Position numbers and translations under genes: made by a program. From Terribacillus saccharophilus (GTDB taxonomy: Bacteria; Bacillota; Bacilli; Bacillales; Amphibacillaceae), in contig NZ_NPBJ01000021.1 of the NCBI RefSeq assembly GCF_002272075.1, forward strand, positions 1 to 64,000: 64,000 bases of DNA. Direction: 5' to 3'. The notes below the pieces were generated by a model. It worked only from the letters and a program-made list of their open reading frames with translations. It did no database searches and was not told the origin of the DNA. Within the stretch, counting starts at the first letter, position 1; every line of letters begins with the position of its first letter. Positions 26,507 through 34,629 of this stretch are shown here, piece by piece.

Positions 26507-26962
26507 TTATTTTATTGGTATACATATTTCACAAAAATGCTCGCTTAGCATTTCCGCAGTGAATCTTTCAAAAGTAGGGCGATTGTCTATTTCATACCCG
26601 TTGTTTGCTAACTCATAGAATATGTCTGTCCATGCTTGGGTCATCGCCTCTATAGTGTGTTGCACTGTGAAATTGATATACTTCCCTCCTTTTAACTCTC
26701 CGATAAGAACCATATCATCCTTCTGAAAACCTTCGGGTACCACTAGTGCAGCGTCATATCGACATTTCTGCGGATCTGTCGTTTCTACATTGTCTTGCGA
26801 TATGCCAAGAATAATCGAGGTGTCGTCCAGCAGTTTTTTTGCCGCTGCCCATTCCTTTAATTCTTGCATCGTTTGATAATTAGCAGCGCCATAGGGTCCT
26901 ACTCTGCGGAAGTAAGCAATCTGGTAAGTAGGGATGGTTTCGATTTTTACTTTCATTTTCAT
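26507..26962 (-). CDS. GyrI-like small-molecule-binding domain protein
   Basis: 151 residues forming a single GyrI-like/AraC effector-binding (BacR-type) domain: IETIPTYQIAYFRRVGPY at the start, DTSIILGISQDN, CRYDAALVVPEGF, IGELKGGKYINFTVQHTI and the ending FERFTAEML with CEICIPIK. No DNA-binding domain is attached, so it is a stand-alone member; such proteins bind or hydrolyse small hydrophobic molecules or protect from toxins in different bacteria. A possible promoter TTGAAT-N17-TACATT precedes it. Function here unknown. Confidence 0.82.
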   Translation of the reverse strand: MKMKVKIETIPTYQIAYFRRVGPYGAANYQTMQELKEWAAAKKLLDDTSIILGISQDNVETTDPQKCRYDAALVVPEGFQKDDMVLIGELKGGKYINFTVQHTIEAMTQAWTDIFYELANNGYEIDNRPTFERFTAEMLSEHFCEICIPIK

Positions 26963-27052
26963 CCTTCTTTCCTTATTTGTTTTCCTTACATTTTGAATGT
27001 AATATGTTATAAAAATTTATTCAATTGAATTTTAAGAAATTATCATTAGACA

Positions 27053-27092
27053 CAAAAAAAAGCTTATTCCCTATACTCGGAATAAGCTTTTT
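27053..27092 (-). terminator. Terminator overlapping the end of the RsbT-like gene
   Basis: A 14-bp perfect stem (27057-27070 with 27079-27092) with T runs on both strands. The stop codon of the RsbT-like gene lies in the 8-nt loop, so its last residues (after EVAKY) are encoded by the hairpin. Confidence 0.8.
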
Positions 27093-27481
27093 GTATGAAT
27101 GATCCGGTACTTGGCTACTTCTACACGAGTACCTTCTGTTGTGGAAGACGTAATATCGAAGTTATCCATAAGCCGCTTCACTCCAGGCAGTCCACGTCCT
27201 AATCCCCCGCCTGTTGTATAGCCATCAAGTAATGCTTCCTGAAGGTTGGATATACCGGGGCCATTATCCTTGGCGGTAATGTAGATACCGATTTTTCTTG
27301 TGTCTTGTTCGCTGCGGATACAGATTGTTCCGCTGCCTGCATACTTATATATGTTCCGGGCAAGCTCTGAGATGGCTGCAGTGATGCGGGCTTGTTCGAC
27401 CGCACTGAACCCTAAGTCTGCTGCTAGCTTTCTGCCGCAGGATCTGCTTGTGACGATATCTTTCTCACTTTCTATCTTCAT
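27071..27481 (-). CDS. RsbT-like serine kinase / anti-sigma regulatory factor
   Basis: 136 residues from ATG 27481 (GGGGAAGGTGA upstream). A TTG at 27577 would lie in the terminator of the gene upstream. GHKL ATPase motifs: N box AISELARNIYKYAG, G1 DNGPGI, G2 GLGRGLPGVKR. The order EKDIVTSRSCGRKLA and LGFSAVEQARITTA-like text closely matches RsbT, the stressosome switch kinase. No RsbR, RsbS or RsbU gene is next to it in the window. It may be a stand-alone RsbT paralogue acting on another stressosome or STAS protein. Confidence 0.85.
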   Translation of the reverse strand: MKIESEKDIVTSRSCGRKLAADLGFSAVEQARITAAISELARNIYKYAGSGTICIRSEQDTRKIGIYITAKDNGPGISNLQEALLDGYTTGGGLGRGLPGVKRLMDNFDITSSTTEGTRVEVAKYRIIHTKSLFRV

Positions 27482-27564
27482 TTCAGTCACCTTCCCCTCA
27501 TCAGGAGCTGACGCCGCGTGCTTAAATATACTGATAGACAGGTCCCCTTTTTGGCTGGGTCCAT

Positions 27565-27610
27565 TAAAATAAGCCAAAGCAAAGACGATTTGTCCTTACT
27601 TTGGCTTTAT
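27565..27610 (-). terminator. Terminator after the MpsC-like gene
   Basis: A long hairpin with outer 9-bp stem (27571-27579 with 27599-27607), an imperfect inner extension, and TTATTTT on the minus strand; 38 nt after the stop codon. Confidence 0.6.
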
Positions 27611-27647
27611 CGCTAGTTCCATGCCCAGCTGATGCTAGCCAGTTCAT

Positions 27648-28334
27648 TTAGTTATCGTTCGGATCAATAATGACAACGATCATGCTCTGATCCTTTTCAA
27701 ATGACCAATCGACGAAAATCTCCTGTGCAGTGCCTTGCAGCAATTGACTTTCTTTATCAAATGCCTCTCGCAGCTCCTGCTTTTCAAGATTCCCTTTGGC
27801 TTTTCGCAGTACTTCTTCTTCACCGCTGCGGACGATCTCTTTTTCGATATTGACGAGTATGCCTTCGCGATAAATGACTAGTGTTCTATTATTAAGCTTA
27901 ACAGATTTCACCTTGTCCGGCAACCTCTCTGTTTTCTTCGTAACAGCAGCAACCAGCTTGTTCACTTCCTGCAAGGAAGAATCATCAGCTTGATCCCTTA
28001 ACTCCTCTTTGACAGCAACAATAACGCCGCCGTTCGTTTCCATATTCCAATCATAATAGAAATGCTTGAAATAGTGACCTGTCTCTTCCTTAATCTGTTC
28101 TTTCAGTTCAGGAAGGCACTTTTCCATTAAGCTATCCCGCGTTGCATAAACCATGCCAAATTGATTATTCTCCAACAGCACTTTCTCAACAGGCGTGAGC
28201 AAGTCCCGTACATAGATACAGATGACATCATCTGTAAAGGAAACGAATACCGCTTCTGGTCCTTTTCCGAAATGCTTTCGTAAAAGCCTTGCAGTGAAGC
28301 CTGCCACTGCATTTTGTTTGTCTTTGATTTCCAT
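27648..28334 (-). CDS. DUF2294 / MpsC-like protein with two domains
   Basis: 228 residues. Two tandem DUF2294 domains (about 1-115 and 118-226): the first has GFTARLLRKHFGKGPEAV, VICIYVRDLLTPVEKVLL and FYYDWNMETNGGVIVAVK; the second repeats the pattern (KVKSVKLNNRTLVIYREGIL ... EIFVDWSFEKDQSMIVVIID). The family includes MpsC, linked with the Na+-translocating potential-generating MpsAB system in staphylococci, but many members stand alone and the biochemical role is not settled. No mpsAB genes are in the window. Cytoplasmic; no membrane helix seen. Confidence 0.75.
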   Translation of the reverse strand: MEIKDKQNAVAGFTARLLRKHFGKGPEAVFVSFTDDVICIYVRDLLTPVEKVLLENNQFGMVYATRDSLMEKCLPELKEQIKEETGHYFKHFYYDWNMETNGGVIVAVKEELRDQADDSSLQEVNKLVAAVTKKTERLPDKVKSVKLNNRTLVIYREGILVNIEKEIVRSGEEEVLRKAKGNLEKQELREAFDKESQLLQGTAQEIFVDWSFEKDQSMIVVIIDPNDN

Positions 28335-28402
28335 TCTCGTGTACCTTTTTCCTGGTTATTAATTTCTATTATATTTTACTGTATAGAAGCATTTTTGGGT
28401 AT

Positions 28403-28449
28403 AAAAAAAAAGCCTGCACTAACGAATTTTGATTGTCATTGTGTAGGCT
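28403..28449 (-). terminator. Terminator overlapping the end of the 28419 gene
   Basis: A 9-bp stem with one mismatch (28411-28419 with 28441-28449) and nine T residues on the minus strand. The stop codon lies at the edge of the loop. The 21-nt loop is long, so strength is uncertain. Confidence 0.5.
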
Positions 28450-28769
28450 TCGTTGTTCTGTTCCATTGACATGGATAATTCTTCTCCTTCCAGGATTATG
28501 CGGGGCATATCGTCCAATGTCCGCTTCGCTTTTGGGTTTTCATAAATGAATGATTGTGGCATAAAGAACAGACTGTTTTTACCATCCGTTCCTTTCTCGA
28601 GTACGATGTCATGAAGATCAGGTATTTCGATCATATGATTAGCTATATATATTTTCGCCACGATCGGCTTATGGTTGAAAACGAAAAAGTATTTATCGTT
28701 GATGGACGAACCTTGTTTTGTTCGCTCGACAAAATCCTGCATACTTAACGTCAATGAAGGGCAAGTCAT
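28419..28769 (-). CDS. Hypothetical protein, 116 residues
   Basis: No family recognised. It has no signal peptide or membrane helix. It begins MTCPSLTLSMQDFVER, followed by beta-like segments (DKYFFVFNHKPIVAKIYIAN, NSLFFMPQSFIYE, RIILEGEELSMSME). An AAAGGAG lies about 10 nt before the ATG, and the gene ends in its own hairpin. Same strand and 84 nt upstream of the MpsC-like gene, so they might be cotranscribed by read-through. Function unknown. Confidence 0.7.
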   Translation of the reverse strand: MTCPSLTLSMQDFVERTKQGSSINDKYFFVFNHKPIVAKIYIANHMIEIPDLHDIVLEKGTDGKNSLFFMPQSFIYENPKAKRTLDDMPRIILEGEELSMSMEQNNEAYTMTIKIR

Positions 28770-28977
28770 CTCTTACCACTCCTTTCCTGTCTAAGCAGAT
28801 GCAAAGCTTTTTCTTAGGTGGCTTGCTACTTGTTATGTACCCTTCCAGCAATTAAAGTAAACGACTTATCCACAGGCTTTATGAAACTTTCGCACCATGA
28901 CAAATATGCTTTATAACAGGGGGTATGATACACTAAATGCTGTGATTTTACTTTATTCGACAACTGGGGGCAGACTT

Positions 28978-30336
28978 ATGTATCCTACGAACACGATACA
29001 CGAAAAAGCGTCTTTATTCTTTCACATATTATGGCCTATCCTCATAACACAGATCAGCTACAATGCCATGACTGTTCTGGACACAATGATGTCTGGTCGA
29101 GCTGGTACAGATGATTTGGCTGGTGTTGCTGTGGGATCCAGTCTATGGATGCCTGTCTATACCGGATTGACTGGAATCATGCTTGCCATCACGCCGATGG
29201 TCGGGCAGCTGATCGGTAACAACCGCCGGAGCGATGTTGGACGGACGGTTATGCAAGGATTTTATTTAGCTATCTTAATCTCCTTATTTGTGCTTGCTAT
29301 CGGAGCAGCTGCACTGCAGCCTGTCCTTGGCATTATGAATTTGAGTCCTGATGTACATGCAGTGGCAACCGATTATCTGCACGGACTTTCAATCGGTATC
29401 ATCCCACTGTTTGCAAGCGCCGTCCTGCGTAATTTCTTTGATGCACAAGGCTATACAAGAGTATCTATGGTCATTTTGCTGATGGCTCTGCCAATCAATG
29501 CAGTGCTTAATTATCTGCTCATCTTCGGTAACTTTGGTTTTCCGGAGCTTGGCGGAGCTGGTGCCGGCTATGCGACCGCCTTTACATACTGGTTCATCTT
29601 CGGCGCTAGCGTGTTCCTTACATTCCAGCTGAAGGAAATGCGCACGCACTATTTGTTCGTCCGCTGGTATAAGGTATCCTTCCAGGCTTGGAAGGAACAA
29701 TTGAAAATCGGCGTGCCAATGGGACTCAGCACATTTTTCGAAGCTAGTATCTTTAGTGTGGTTACGCTGTTGATGGGTTCACTGTTCGACACGACAGTCA
29801 TCGCAGCTCATCAAACAGCATTGAACTTTACGACACTTATGTTCATGGTGCCGCTCAGCATATCCATTGGGATGACAATTGTTGTATCTTATGAGGTTGG
29901 CGCCCGTCGGATGAAACACGCGAAGCAATACGCCATCCTCGGTGTCAGCTCTGCACTAGTGATTATTGGTATATTAAGCCTGCTGTTGTTTATTTTCCGA
30001 GAGCAGATTAGCTACTTCTACACATCTGATCGTGCTGTGGTACTGCTGGCGATGCAGTTCATGCTGTTTGCGATTATGTACCAGTTTTCCGATGCAGCTC
30101 AAGCATCTCTGCAAGGTGTACTGCGAGGTTACAAGGATGTTACTATCCCGTTTATCATCGCCTTTATCTCCTATTGGATTGTCGGTCTGCCAAGTGGTTA
30201 CTTACTTTCTCGCTTCACCACATTAGAGGCCTTTGGATTCTGGGTTGGAATTACGCTCGGTCTGACCTGTGCCGCTATTGGTTTCTTCCTGCGACTGCGG
30301 TTCATCCAGCGCAAACAAGAGAAAGCCGCTGTATAA
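28978..30336 (+). CDS. MATE family efflux transporter
   Basis: 452 residues from ATG 28978 (GGGGGC 7 nt upstream); an ATG at 28897 would include a stretch that looks like promoter (TATGAT near 28924). Twelve membrane helices; MATE motifs include ILWPILITQISYNAMTVLDT, AVGSSLWMPVYTGLTGIMLA, TPMVGQLIGNNRRSDVG and the second-half AAHQTALNFTTLMFMVPLSI with SYEVGARR. Na+- or H+-coupled export of cationic drugs or metabolites is the family role. Substrate unknown. It is a single gene with a strong terminator. Confidence 0.92.
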   Translation: MYPTNTIHEKASLFFHILWPILITQISYNAMTVLDTMMSGRAGTDDLAGVAVGSSLWMPVYTGLTGIMLAITPMVGQLIGNNRRSDVGRTVMQGFYLAILISLFVLAIGAAALQPVLGIMNLSPDVHAVATDYLHGLSIGIIPLFASAVLRNFFDAQGYTRVSMVILLMALPINAVLNYLLIFGNFGFPELGGAGAGYATAFTYWFIFGASVFLTFQLKEMRTHYLFVRWYKVSFQAWKEQLKIGVPMGLSTFFEASIFSVVTLLMGSLFDTTVIAAHQTALNFTTLMFMVPLSISIGMTIVVSYEVGARRMKHAKQYAILGVSSALVIIGILSLLLFIFREQISYFYTSDRAVVLLAMQFMLFAIMYQFSDAAQASLQGVLRGYKDVTIPFIIAFISYWIVGLPSGYLLSRFTTLEAFGFWVGITLGLTCAAIGFFLRLRFIQRKQEKAAV

Positions 30337-30366
30337 GCACCTCCATCCCTGGAGGTGCTTTTTTTG
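30335..30366 (+). terminator. Terminator of the MATE gene
   Basis: Perfect 10-bp stem (30335-30344 with 30351-30360), 6-nt loop and seven further T residues; it starts within the stop codon. Confidence 0.9.
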
Positions 30367-30509
30367 TACAACTTTCCTAGTTTCCACGAACAGCGCTTCT
30401 ATACCCTGCTTAATGTCTAAAAATTCGACCTACTTTCCCAATAAAAATCTGTTATGAAACATGCTATGCTTGATACAGGCAAAATCTTACAGACTAGGGA
30501 GTGTAACTG

Positions 30510-31607
30510 ATGCGTTCTGACGTCACATTCAACTCAGAAGAGCTAAGGGAACTGCTCAATTTGTGGTATATGAATATCAAATTGAAGAAAGTCCAAGCAG
30601 CGGAAAAGCTTAAAACGGAAGTATCCGAACAGCTCGCTAAAGGTGAAGCGAATGACGACGTCGTCAAGCTAGCACTTCTGATCCATAGCCGCCACCATAT
30701 TCTTTGCAAGAATTATTCGGAAGCTGAAAAGCTGATCAGCCAAGTAGAAGGGTTTTCTCCTTATCTTAAGGAAGAGCATCTCTACTATCTGCACCTTTTC
30801 AAAGGCATGTACCTGTACTCAACAAAGGACTATTACAATGCCATTGAAGAATACGGTGAAGTCGAATCCTACCTCGGCTATATCCAGGACGAAATCGAAA
30901 AAGCAGAATTCTTTGATCTGTTTGCATCCGCGTTATACTACTTGGATTATACGAATCGTTCTGCTATCTATGCGGAGAAGGCTATTTATATTTATCAGTT
31001 GTATCCGGCGTATGAACGGAAGCTTACGCGTACAAAGATCATGATCGCCTTAAACTACATCGACATGAACGAGTTTGATTTAGCAGAAGAATACTTACAT
31101 TCCGCTTTACAAGATACTTCGATTAAATATGACTATATGCTACAAGTTAGCATCTATCACAATTTAGGTTTTCTCTATGAAAGAAAAGGGCTCTTTGAAG
31201 CTGCTAAAAGATATCTGGTTAAAGTATTGAAGCATACAGAATTTGATAACTATTTATCCACAATCTATATGCTTACAAGCATTGCCTTTGAAGAAGGAGA
31301 CTTTGACTTAGGCAAACAGTATCATGAGAAAGCCATGGATTATCATAAAGAAAAACCAGATGAAGACTACTATTGGAAATTTAAAATTCTTTATGTTAAG
31401 TACGTCGAGAAAGAAAATTATATAAATGTACTAAATAATGCAGTGGAATATTTTGAAGAGAAAAACCGTTTCTATGAGTTACAAACTTGTGCAGATGAAT
31501 TAGCAACATTCTATTCCAATGAACGCGATTTTGAGCGTGCTAACCACTTTTATAGACTAGCTTTAGGTCATCATAACAACTTAATCATGTTCCATTCAAG
31601 GAGGTGA
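30510..31607 (+). CDS. Rap-family tetratricopeptide phosphatase/regulator
   Basis: 365 residues, all helical, with an N-terminal three-helix bundle (about 8-70) and seven TPR-like repeats (for example YNAIEEYGEVESYLGYI, AEEYLHSALQ, HNLGFLYERKGLFEAAKRYL, FERANHFYRLAL). This is the layout of RapA to RapK, which dephosphorylate Spo0F or block ComA and are inhibited by an imported Phr pentapeptide. A phr gene follows at once, with its ribosome site inside the rap stop region (AGGAGGTGA). AGGGAG lies 8 nt before the ATG. Which response regulator it targets cannot be read from sequence; the residue for Spo0F dephosphorylation (a Gln in helix 2-3) needs alignment. Confidence 0.87.
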   Translation: MRSDVTFNSEELRELLNLWYMNIKLKKVQAAEKLKTEVSEQLAKGEANDDVVKLALLIHSRHHILCKNYSEAEKLISQVEGFSPYLKEEHLYYLHLFKGMYLYSTKDYYNAIEEYGEVESYLGYIQDEIEKAEFFDLFASALYYLDYTNRSAIYAEKAIYIYQLYPAYERKLTRTKIMIALNYIDMNEFDLAEEYLHSALQDTSIKYDYMLQVSIYHNLGFLYERKGLFEAAKRYLVKVLKHTEFDNYLSTIYMLTSIAFEEGDFDLGKQYHEKAMDYHKEKPDEDYYWKFKILYVKYVEKENYINVLNNAVEYFEEKNRFYELQTCADELATFYSNERDFERANHFYRLALGHHNNLIMFHSRR

Positions 31608-31611
31608 CAAA

Positions 31612-31743
31612 ATGGCCAAGAAAAAGATTCTAGGAATCCTAGCGCTAGTTACAATCCTAAGCAGCGTTGCTGGTTACTCTTTCACTGACTCTGCGATTGA
31701 AAAAGGGCATATCCCTGACTCCATTCGTTACACGGACTTCTAA
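31612..31743 (+). CDS. Phr signalling peptide precursor
   Basis: 43 codons. Basic start MAKKKILGILALV, hydrophobic core (IL to SSVAGYS, about 6-22) and a short polar tail ending SIRYTDF: a Sec signal peptide with a small exported C-terminal part, as in PhrA/PhrC. It starts 4 nt after the rap stop with a strong GGAGGTGA, so translation is coupled. The mature peptide is usually five residues from the C-terminal part; here it should lie between AIEKG and the end, but I cannot assign it. Confidence 0.8.
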   Translation: MAKKKILGILALVTILSSVAGYSFTDSAIEKGHIPDSIRYTDF

Positions 31744-31756
31744 TACTTAAAAAGCG

Positions 31757-31790
31757 AAAAGCCCGGCCTAAGCCGGGCTTTTCTTATTTT
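31757..31790. terminator. Bidirectional terminator of rap-phr and of the SMP-30 gene
   Basis: Perfect stem AAAAGCCCGGC (31757-31767) with GCCGGGCTTTT (31772-31782) and a 4-nt loop, between convergent genes. Confidence 0.88.
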
Positions 31791-32653
31791 CCGTATCTAT
31801 AGCTTGGTGCTCCGACTACGTCAGTCTCGTATACAAAGATCCCGCCAGCAAGTGGTTCTTTTTTCAGATCCTCTTCTGTCAGCCCTTGTCTCGCTGTCGT
31901 GATGTACAATGTCTTCCGCTCCGGACCACCGAACGTACAGCTGGTTACTTGGCTGACCGGCAAATGAACGTCCTCGAGCCGCTCACCTGTTTCAGGGTTC
32001 CAGCGGGACACCTTGGATCCGCCGTAATGTGCAATCCAAAGCTTGCCTTCTTCATCAATCGTCATACCATCCGGTTTACCGTCCTTGAACGAAACAACGG
32101 TGCGCGGATTGCTGATTTCGCCTTTCTCTCCATCATAATCAAAACACTGCACCTCACCAGTCGGCGTATCGATGTAGTAGAAATATTTATGATCCGGGCT
32201 CCACGCTAGTCCATTGGAATTTCCGATACCATCGATGATACGGGTCAGTGTCTGATCTACTTCCATCCGATAAAAGGCTCCTTTATAGCCGCTGCCTTTT
32301 TTAGGCATTGTTCCCGCCCACAGCCTGCCGTAAGGATCTGCTTTGCCGTCATTAAAGCGGTTGGAAGGTCTGTCAGTTTCCGGGCTGTGGAGCAGCACCT
32401 TCGCTTTCAAATCGCTATCCGTTTCATAAATGCCTTCCTCCATTGCCATAATAAGGCCGCCATCCTTTTTCAATACGACCGCGCCAACTTTCTGATCGAC
32501 GGGAATCTCTCGATGTTCTTCCGTTTTCGTATCATAGACATGAATTGCCTGACCATTTATATCTACCCAATACAGCTCTTCCGTTTCTTCTCGCCAAAAA
32601 GGACCTTCGGCTAAGCTCTGCTTTGCATCTAAGAATAATTTCGCTTCTGCCAT
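31784..32653 (-). CDS. SMP-30/gluconolactonase/LRE family protein
   Basis: 289 residues from ATG 32653 (AAAGGGAG upstream; an ATG at 32737 runs through the divergent promoter region). Six-bladed beta-propeller with the metal-binding set: Glu in LAEGPFWREE, Asn and Asp in RFNDGKADPYGRLWAGTM, Asn in GNSNGLAWSPD, and Asp in GKPDGMTIDEEG. Family members hydrolyse aldonolactones such as gluconolactone, or related esters. No signal peptide. Substrate here unknown. Divergent from an acetyltransferase gene. Confidence 0.88.
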   Translation of the reverse strand: MAEAKLFLDAKQSLAEGPFWREETEELYWVDINGQAIHVYDTKTEEHREIPVDQKVGAVVLKKDGGLIMAMEEGIYETDSDLKAKVLLHSPETDRPSNRFNDGKADPYGRLWAGTMPKKGSGYKGAFYRMEVDQTLTRIIDGIGNSNGLAWSPDHKYFYYIDTPTGEVQCFDYDGEKGEISNPRTVVSFKDGKPDGMTIDEEGKLWIAHYGGSKVSRWNPETGERLEDVHLPVSQVTSCTFGGPERKTLYITTARQGLTEEDLKKEPLAGGIFVYETDVVGAPSYRYGK

Positions 32654-32763
32654 TTTCTCCACTCCCTTTATGTATGAATTACCTGCTATAGTAATAATAC
32701 CACTATATGGATTACTTATTACCTGAATCCCTATCATCTAAGCATGAAAAGGAGGGAATACGA

Positions 32764-33279
32764 TTGATTGAAACTGATCGGCTGCTAATACGGCCTTATA
32801 CAACTGAGGATATGCATTTTTTGGAGAGCTTAGTCAGCGATCCGCGAGTGGTTCGCTTTATCGGAAACGGAAAACCGAGAACCAAGGAAGGAGCTCGCTT
32901 GTTTTTCAATTGGAATTTGTCTCATATGAAGGAAAATCTGCAATTTGGACTGCAGGTTTTAGTTGAGAAAGTAAGTGGTGAATCTATCGGGCATGCCGGG
33001 TTGGTTCCACAAGAAGTTGACGGAGTGATGGAACTTGAGGTGGGATACTGGATTGCGCCTGCCTTTTGGGGAAAGGGCTTTGCTACGGAGGCTGCTGCTG
33101 CATTCCGAGACGTTGCACTTGAACAATTGAACGAAGATAGAATCATCGCCTTGATCTATCCAGATAATAGTGCATCATGTAGAGTAGCCGAGAAGCTAGG
33201 GATGCACGTTTGGAAAAGAATTGAGCGCCATAACAAGCCTGTACTTGTTTACGTTAAAGAAAAAACCCCTCCTAATTAG
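32764..33279 (+). CDS. GNAT family N-acetyltransferase (RimJ/RimL-like)
   Basis: 171 residues from a TTG at 32764 (AAGGAGGG 7 nt upstream, giving LIETDRLLIRPYT); an ATG at 32707 has no such site. GNAT motifs: ETDRLLIRPYTTEDM, LEVGYWIAPAFWGKGFATEA (acetyl-CoA loop), NEDRIIALIYPDNSASCRVA and EKLGMHVW. Similar to enzymes that acetylate ribosomal proteins, but the acceptor is unknown. Its final codons form the stem of the minus-strand galE terminator. Confidence 0.85.
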   Translation: MIETDRLLIRPYTTEDMHFLESLVSDPRVVRFIGNGKPRTKEGARLFFNWNLSHMKENLQFGLQVLVEKVSGESIGHAGLVPQEVDGVMELEVGYWIAPAFWGKGFATEAAAAFRDVALEQLNEDRIIALIYPDNSASCRVAEKLGMHVWKRIERHNKPVLVYVKEKTPPN

Positions 33280-33286
33280 GAGGGGA
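33261..33286 (-). terminator. Terminator of galE inside the end of the acetyltransferase gene
   Basis: A perfect 20-bp palindrome (33266-33285) followed by six T residues on the minus strand, 6 nt after the galE stop. It overlaps the last codons of the plus-strand gene. Confidence 0.8.
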
Positions 33287-33291
33287 AGGAA

Positions 33292-34281
33292 TTATGCATC
33301 ATAACCATTCGGACGGTTCTGATGCCATCTCCATGCATCACCAATGATGTCTTTCATATCTGTGCGCGTTGGGTTCCAACCGAGTACTTCTTTTGCTTTT
33401 GAGGAGCTTGCGATAAGTACAGCTGGGTCACCAGCACGGCGAGGACCGACTTTAGCCGGGATTTCTTTGCCAGTTACGGAGCGAGCCACGTCGATCATCT
33501 CTTTAACAGAGAAGCCTTGACTGGAACCGAGGTTGAAGACATCACTCTTACCGCCTTTATCCAAGTACTCCAAAGCTAGCAAATGAGCATCAATCAAGTC
33601 AATAACATGGATATAGTCACGGATACATGTTCCATCTTCTGTCGGATAGTCGTCACCGAAGATGCTGATATGCTCACGCTGTCCGAGTGCTGTCTGCAGG
33701 ATGATTGGAATCAGATGACTTTCCGGGCGGTGATCTTCGCCAATCTGCCCTTCCGGATGGGCTCCACCAACATTAAAGTAACGTAATGAGACGAATTTAA
33801 TACCATACGCTCCATCACACCATTTCATCATTTTTTCCATCATCAGCTTGGACTCACCATATGGACTTTCCGGATTCGTATCCAGATCCTCTGTAAGCGG
33901 CACGACATTTGTGTCGCCATATGTTGCTGCTGTAGAAGAGAAGACAATCTTCTTCACTTCATGCTTACGCATTGTTTCTAGTAGTACTTGCATACCATAC
34001 ACATTGTTGCCAAAGTACTTCAATGGATCTTCAACTGATTCTCCAACAAGAGAGCTTGCCGCAAAGTGGACGACTGCATCTACTTTTTCCTTTGTGAATA
34101 CATCATCCAGAAATGCTGCATCACGAAGATCTCCTTCATAGAAGACCGCATCCTTGTTTACTGCTGCTAAATGGCCGGTAATCACATTATCAATGATGAC
34201 TGCCTCGTGCCCTTTTTGCAAAAGCATGGATACCGCATGAGATCCAATATAGCCGGCACCGCCAGTAACTAGTACTTTCAT
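33292..34281 (-). CDS. galE: UDP-glucose 4-epimerase
   Basis: Interconverts UDP-glucose and UDP-galactose (or the N-acetyl forms) in the cytoplasm. 329 residues. NAD site [25 protein letters not shown], catalytic Ser-Thr region [10 protein letters not shown] and Tyr-Lys pair in [37 protein letters not shown] and [13 protein letters not shown] are standard for GalE. Probably supplies galactose units to the surface polymers in this window. Own terminator downstream; the upstream gap is short. Confidence 0.94.
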   Translation of the reverse strand: MKVLVTGGAGYIGSHAVSMLLQKGHEAVIIDNVITGHLAAVNKDAVFYEGDLRDAAFLDDVFTKEKVDAVVHFAASSLVGESVEDPLKYFGNNVYGMQVLLETMRKHEVKKIVFSSTAATYGDTNVVPLTEDLDTNPESPYGESKLMMEKMMKWCDGAYGIKFVSLRYFNVGGAHPEGQIGEDHRPESHLIPIILQTALGQREHISIFGDDYPTEDGTCIRDYIHVIDLIDAHLLALEYLDKGGKSDVFNLGSSQGFSVKEMIDVARSVTGKEIPAKVGPRRAGDPAVLIASSSKAKEVLGWNPTRTDMKDIIGDAWRWHQNRPNGYDA

Positions 34282-34352
34282 AGATTGTCCCTCGATTCTC
34301 TTATATTATCAATCAAATTATATCACGCTTTCGCTTACATAAATGGTTAAGT

Positions 34353-34610
34353 TTACATCTTATTCCATTCATGCAAATCCAAACTGCGCACACCATTAAC
34401 CAAATAAGGATCCTGCTCAGCAAGTGCTCTCGCTTTCGCCTCGTCTTCTGTCTGATAGATGACTAGACCGCCTGTTCCATCAGCGAATGCTCCTCTGGCG
34501 AAAATGAATCCCTTTTCGTCCAAGTCAGCTAGAAAATCCAAATGTGCTTGGCGGTATTGCTGGTTTAATTCAGGTTTCTCCATTTTAAGAAATGCTGCAA
34601 AATATTTCAT
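34353..34610 (-). CDS. YciI family protein
   Basis: 85 residues from ATG 34610 (AGTAGGGGAG about 8 nt upstream; an in-frame ATG at 34685 lies in the kinase gene). A ferredoxin-like YCII domain with MKYFAAFLKM, HLDFLADLDEKG, GAFADGTGGLVIYQ and DPYLVNGVRSLDLHEW; the conserved His and Asp near the middle form the putative active site of the family. Function unknown. It starts 19 nt after the ROK kinase stop and is probably cotranscribed with it. Confidence 0.85.
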   Translation of the reverse strand: MKYFAAFLKMEKPELNQQYRQAHLDFLADLDEKGFIFARGAFADGTGGLVIYQTEDEAKARALAEQDPYLVNGVRSLDLHEWNKM

Positions 34611-34629
34611 TAGAATCTCCCCTACTATC

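Noticed and set aside
26289-26618. 109-codon plus-strand frame after the LysM hydrolase
   Set aside because: It starts inside the hydrolase stop region, contains that gene's terminator, has no ribosome site and overlaps two better minus-strand genes.
28897-28977. N-terminal 27-residue extension of the MATE transporter
   Set aside because: The stretch looks like promoter (TATGAT at 28924), while ATG 28978 has a ribosome site and starts where family similarity begins.
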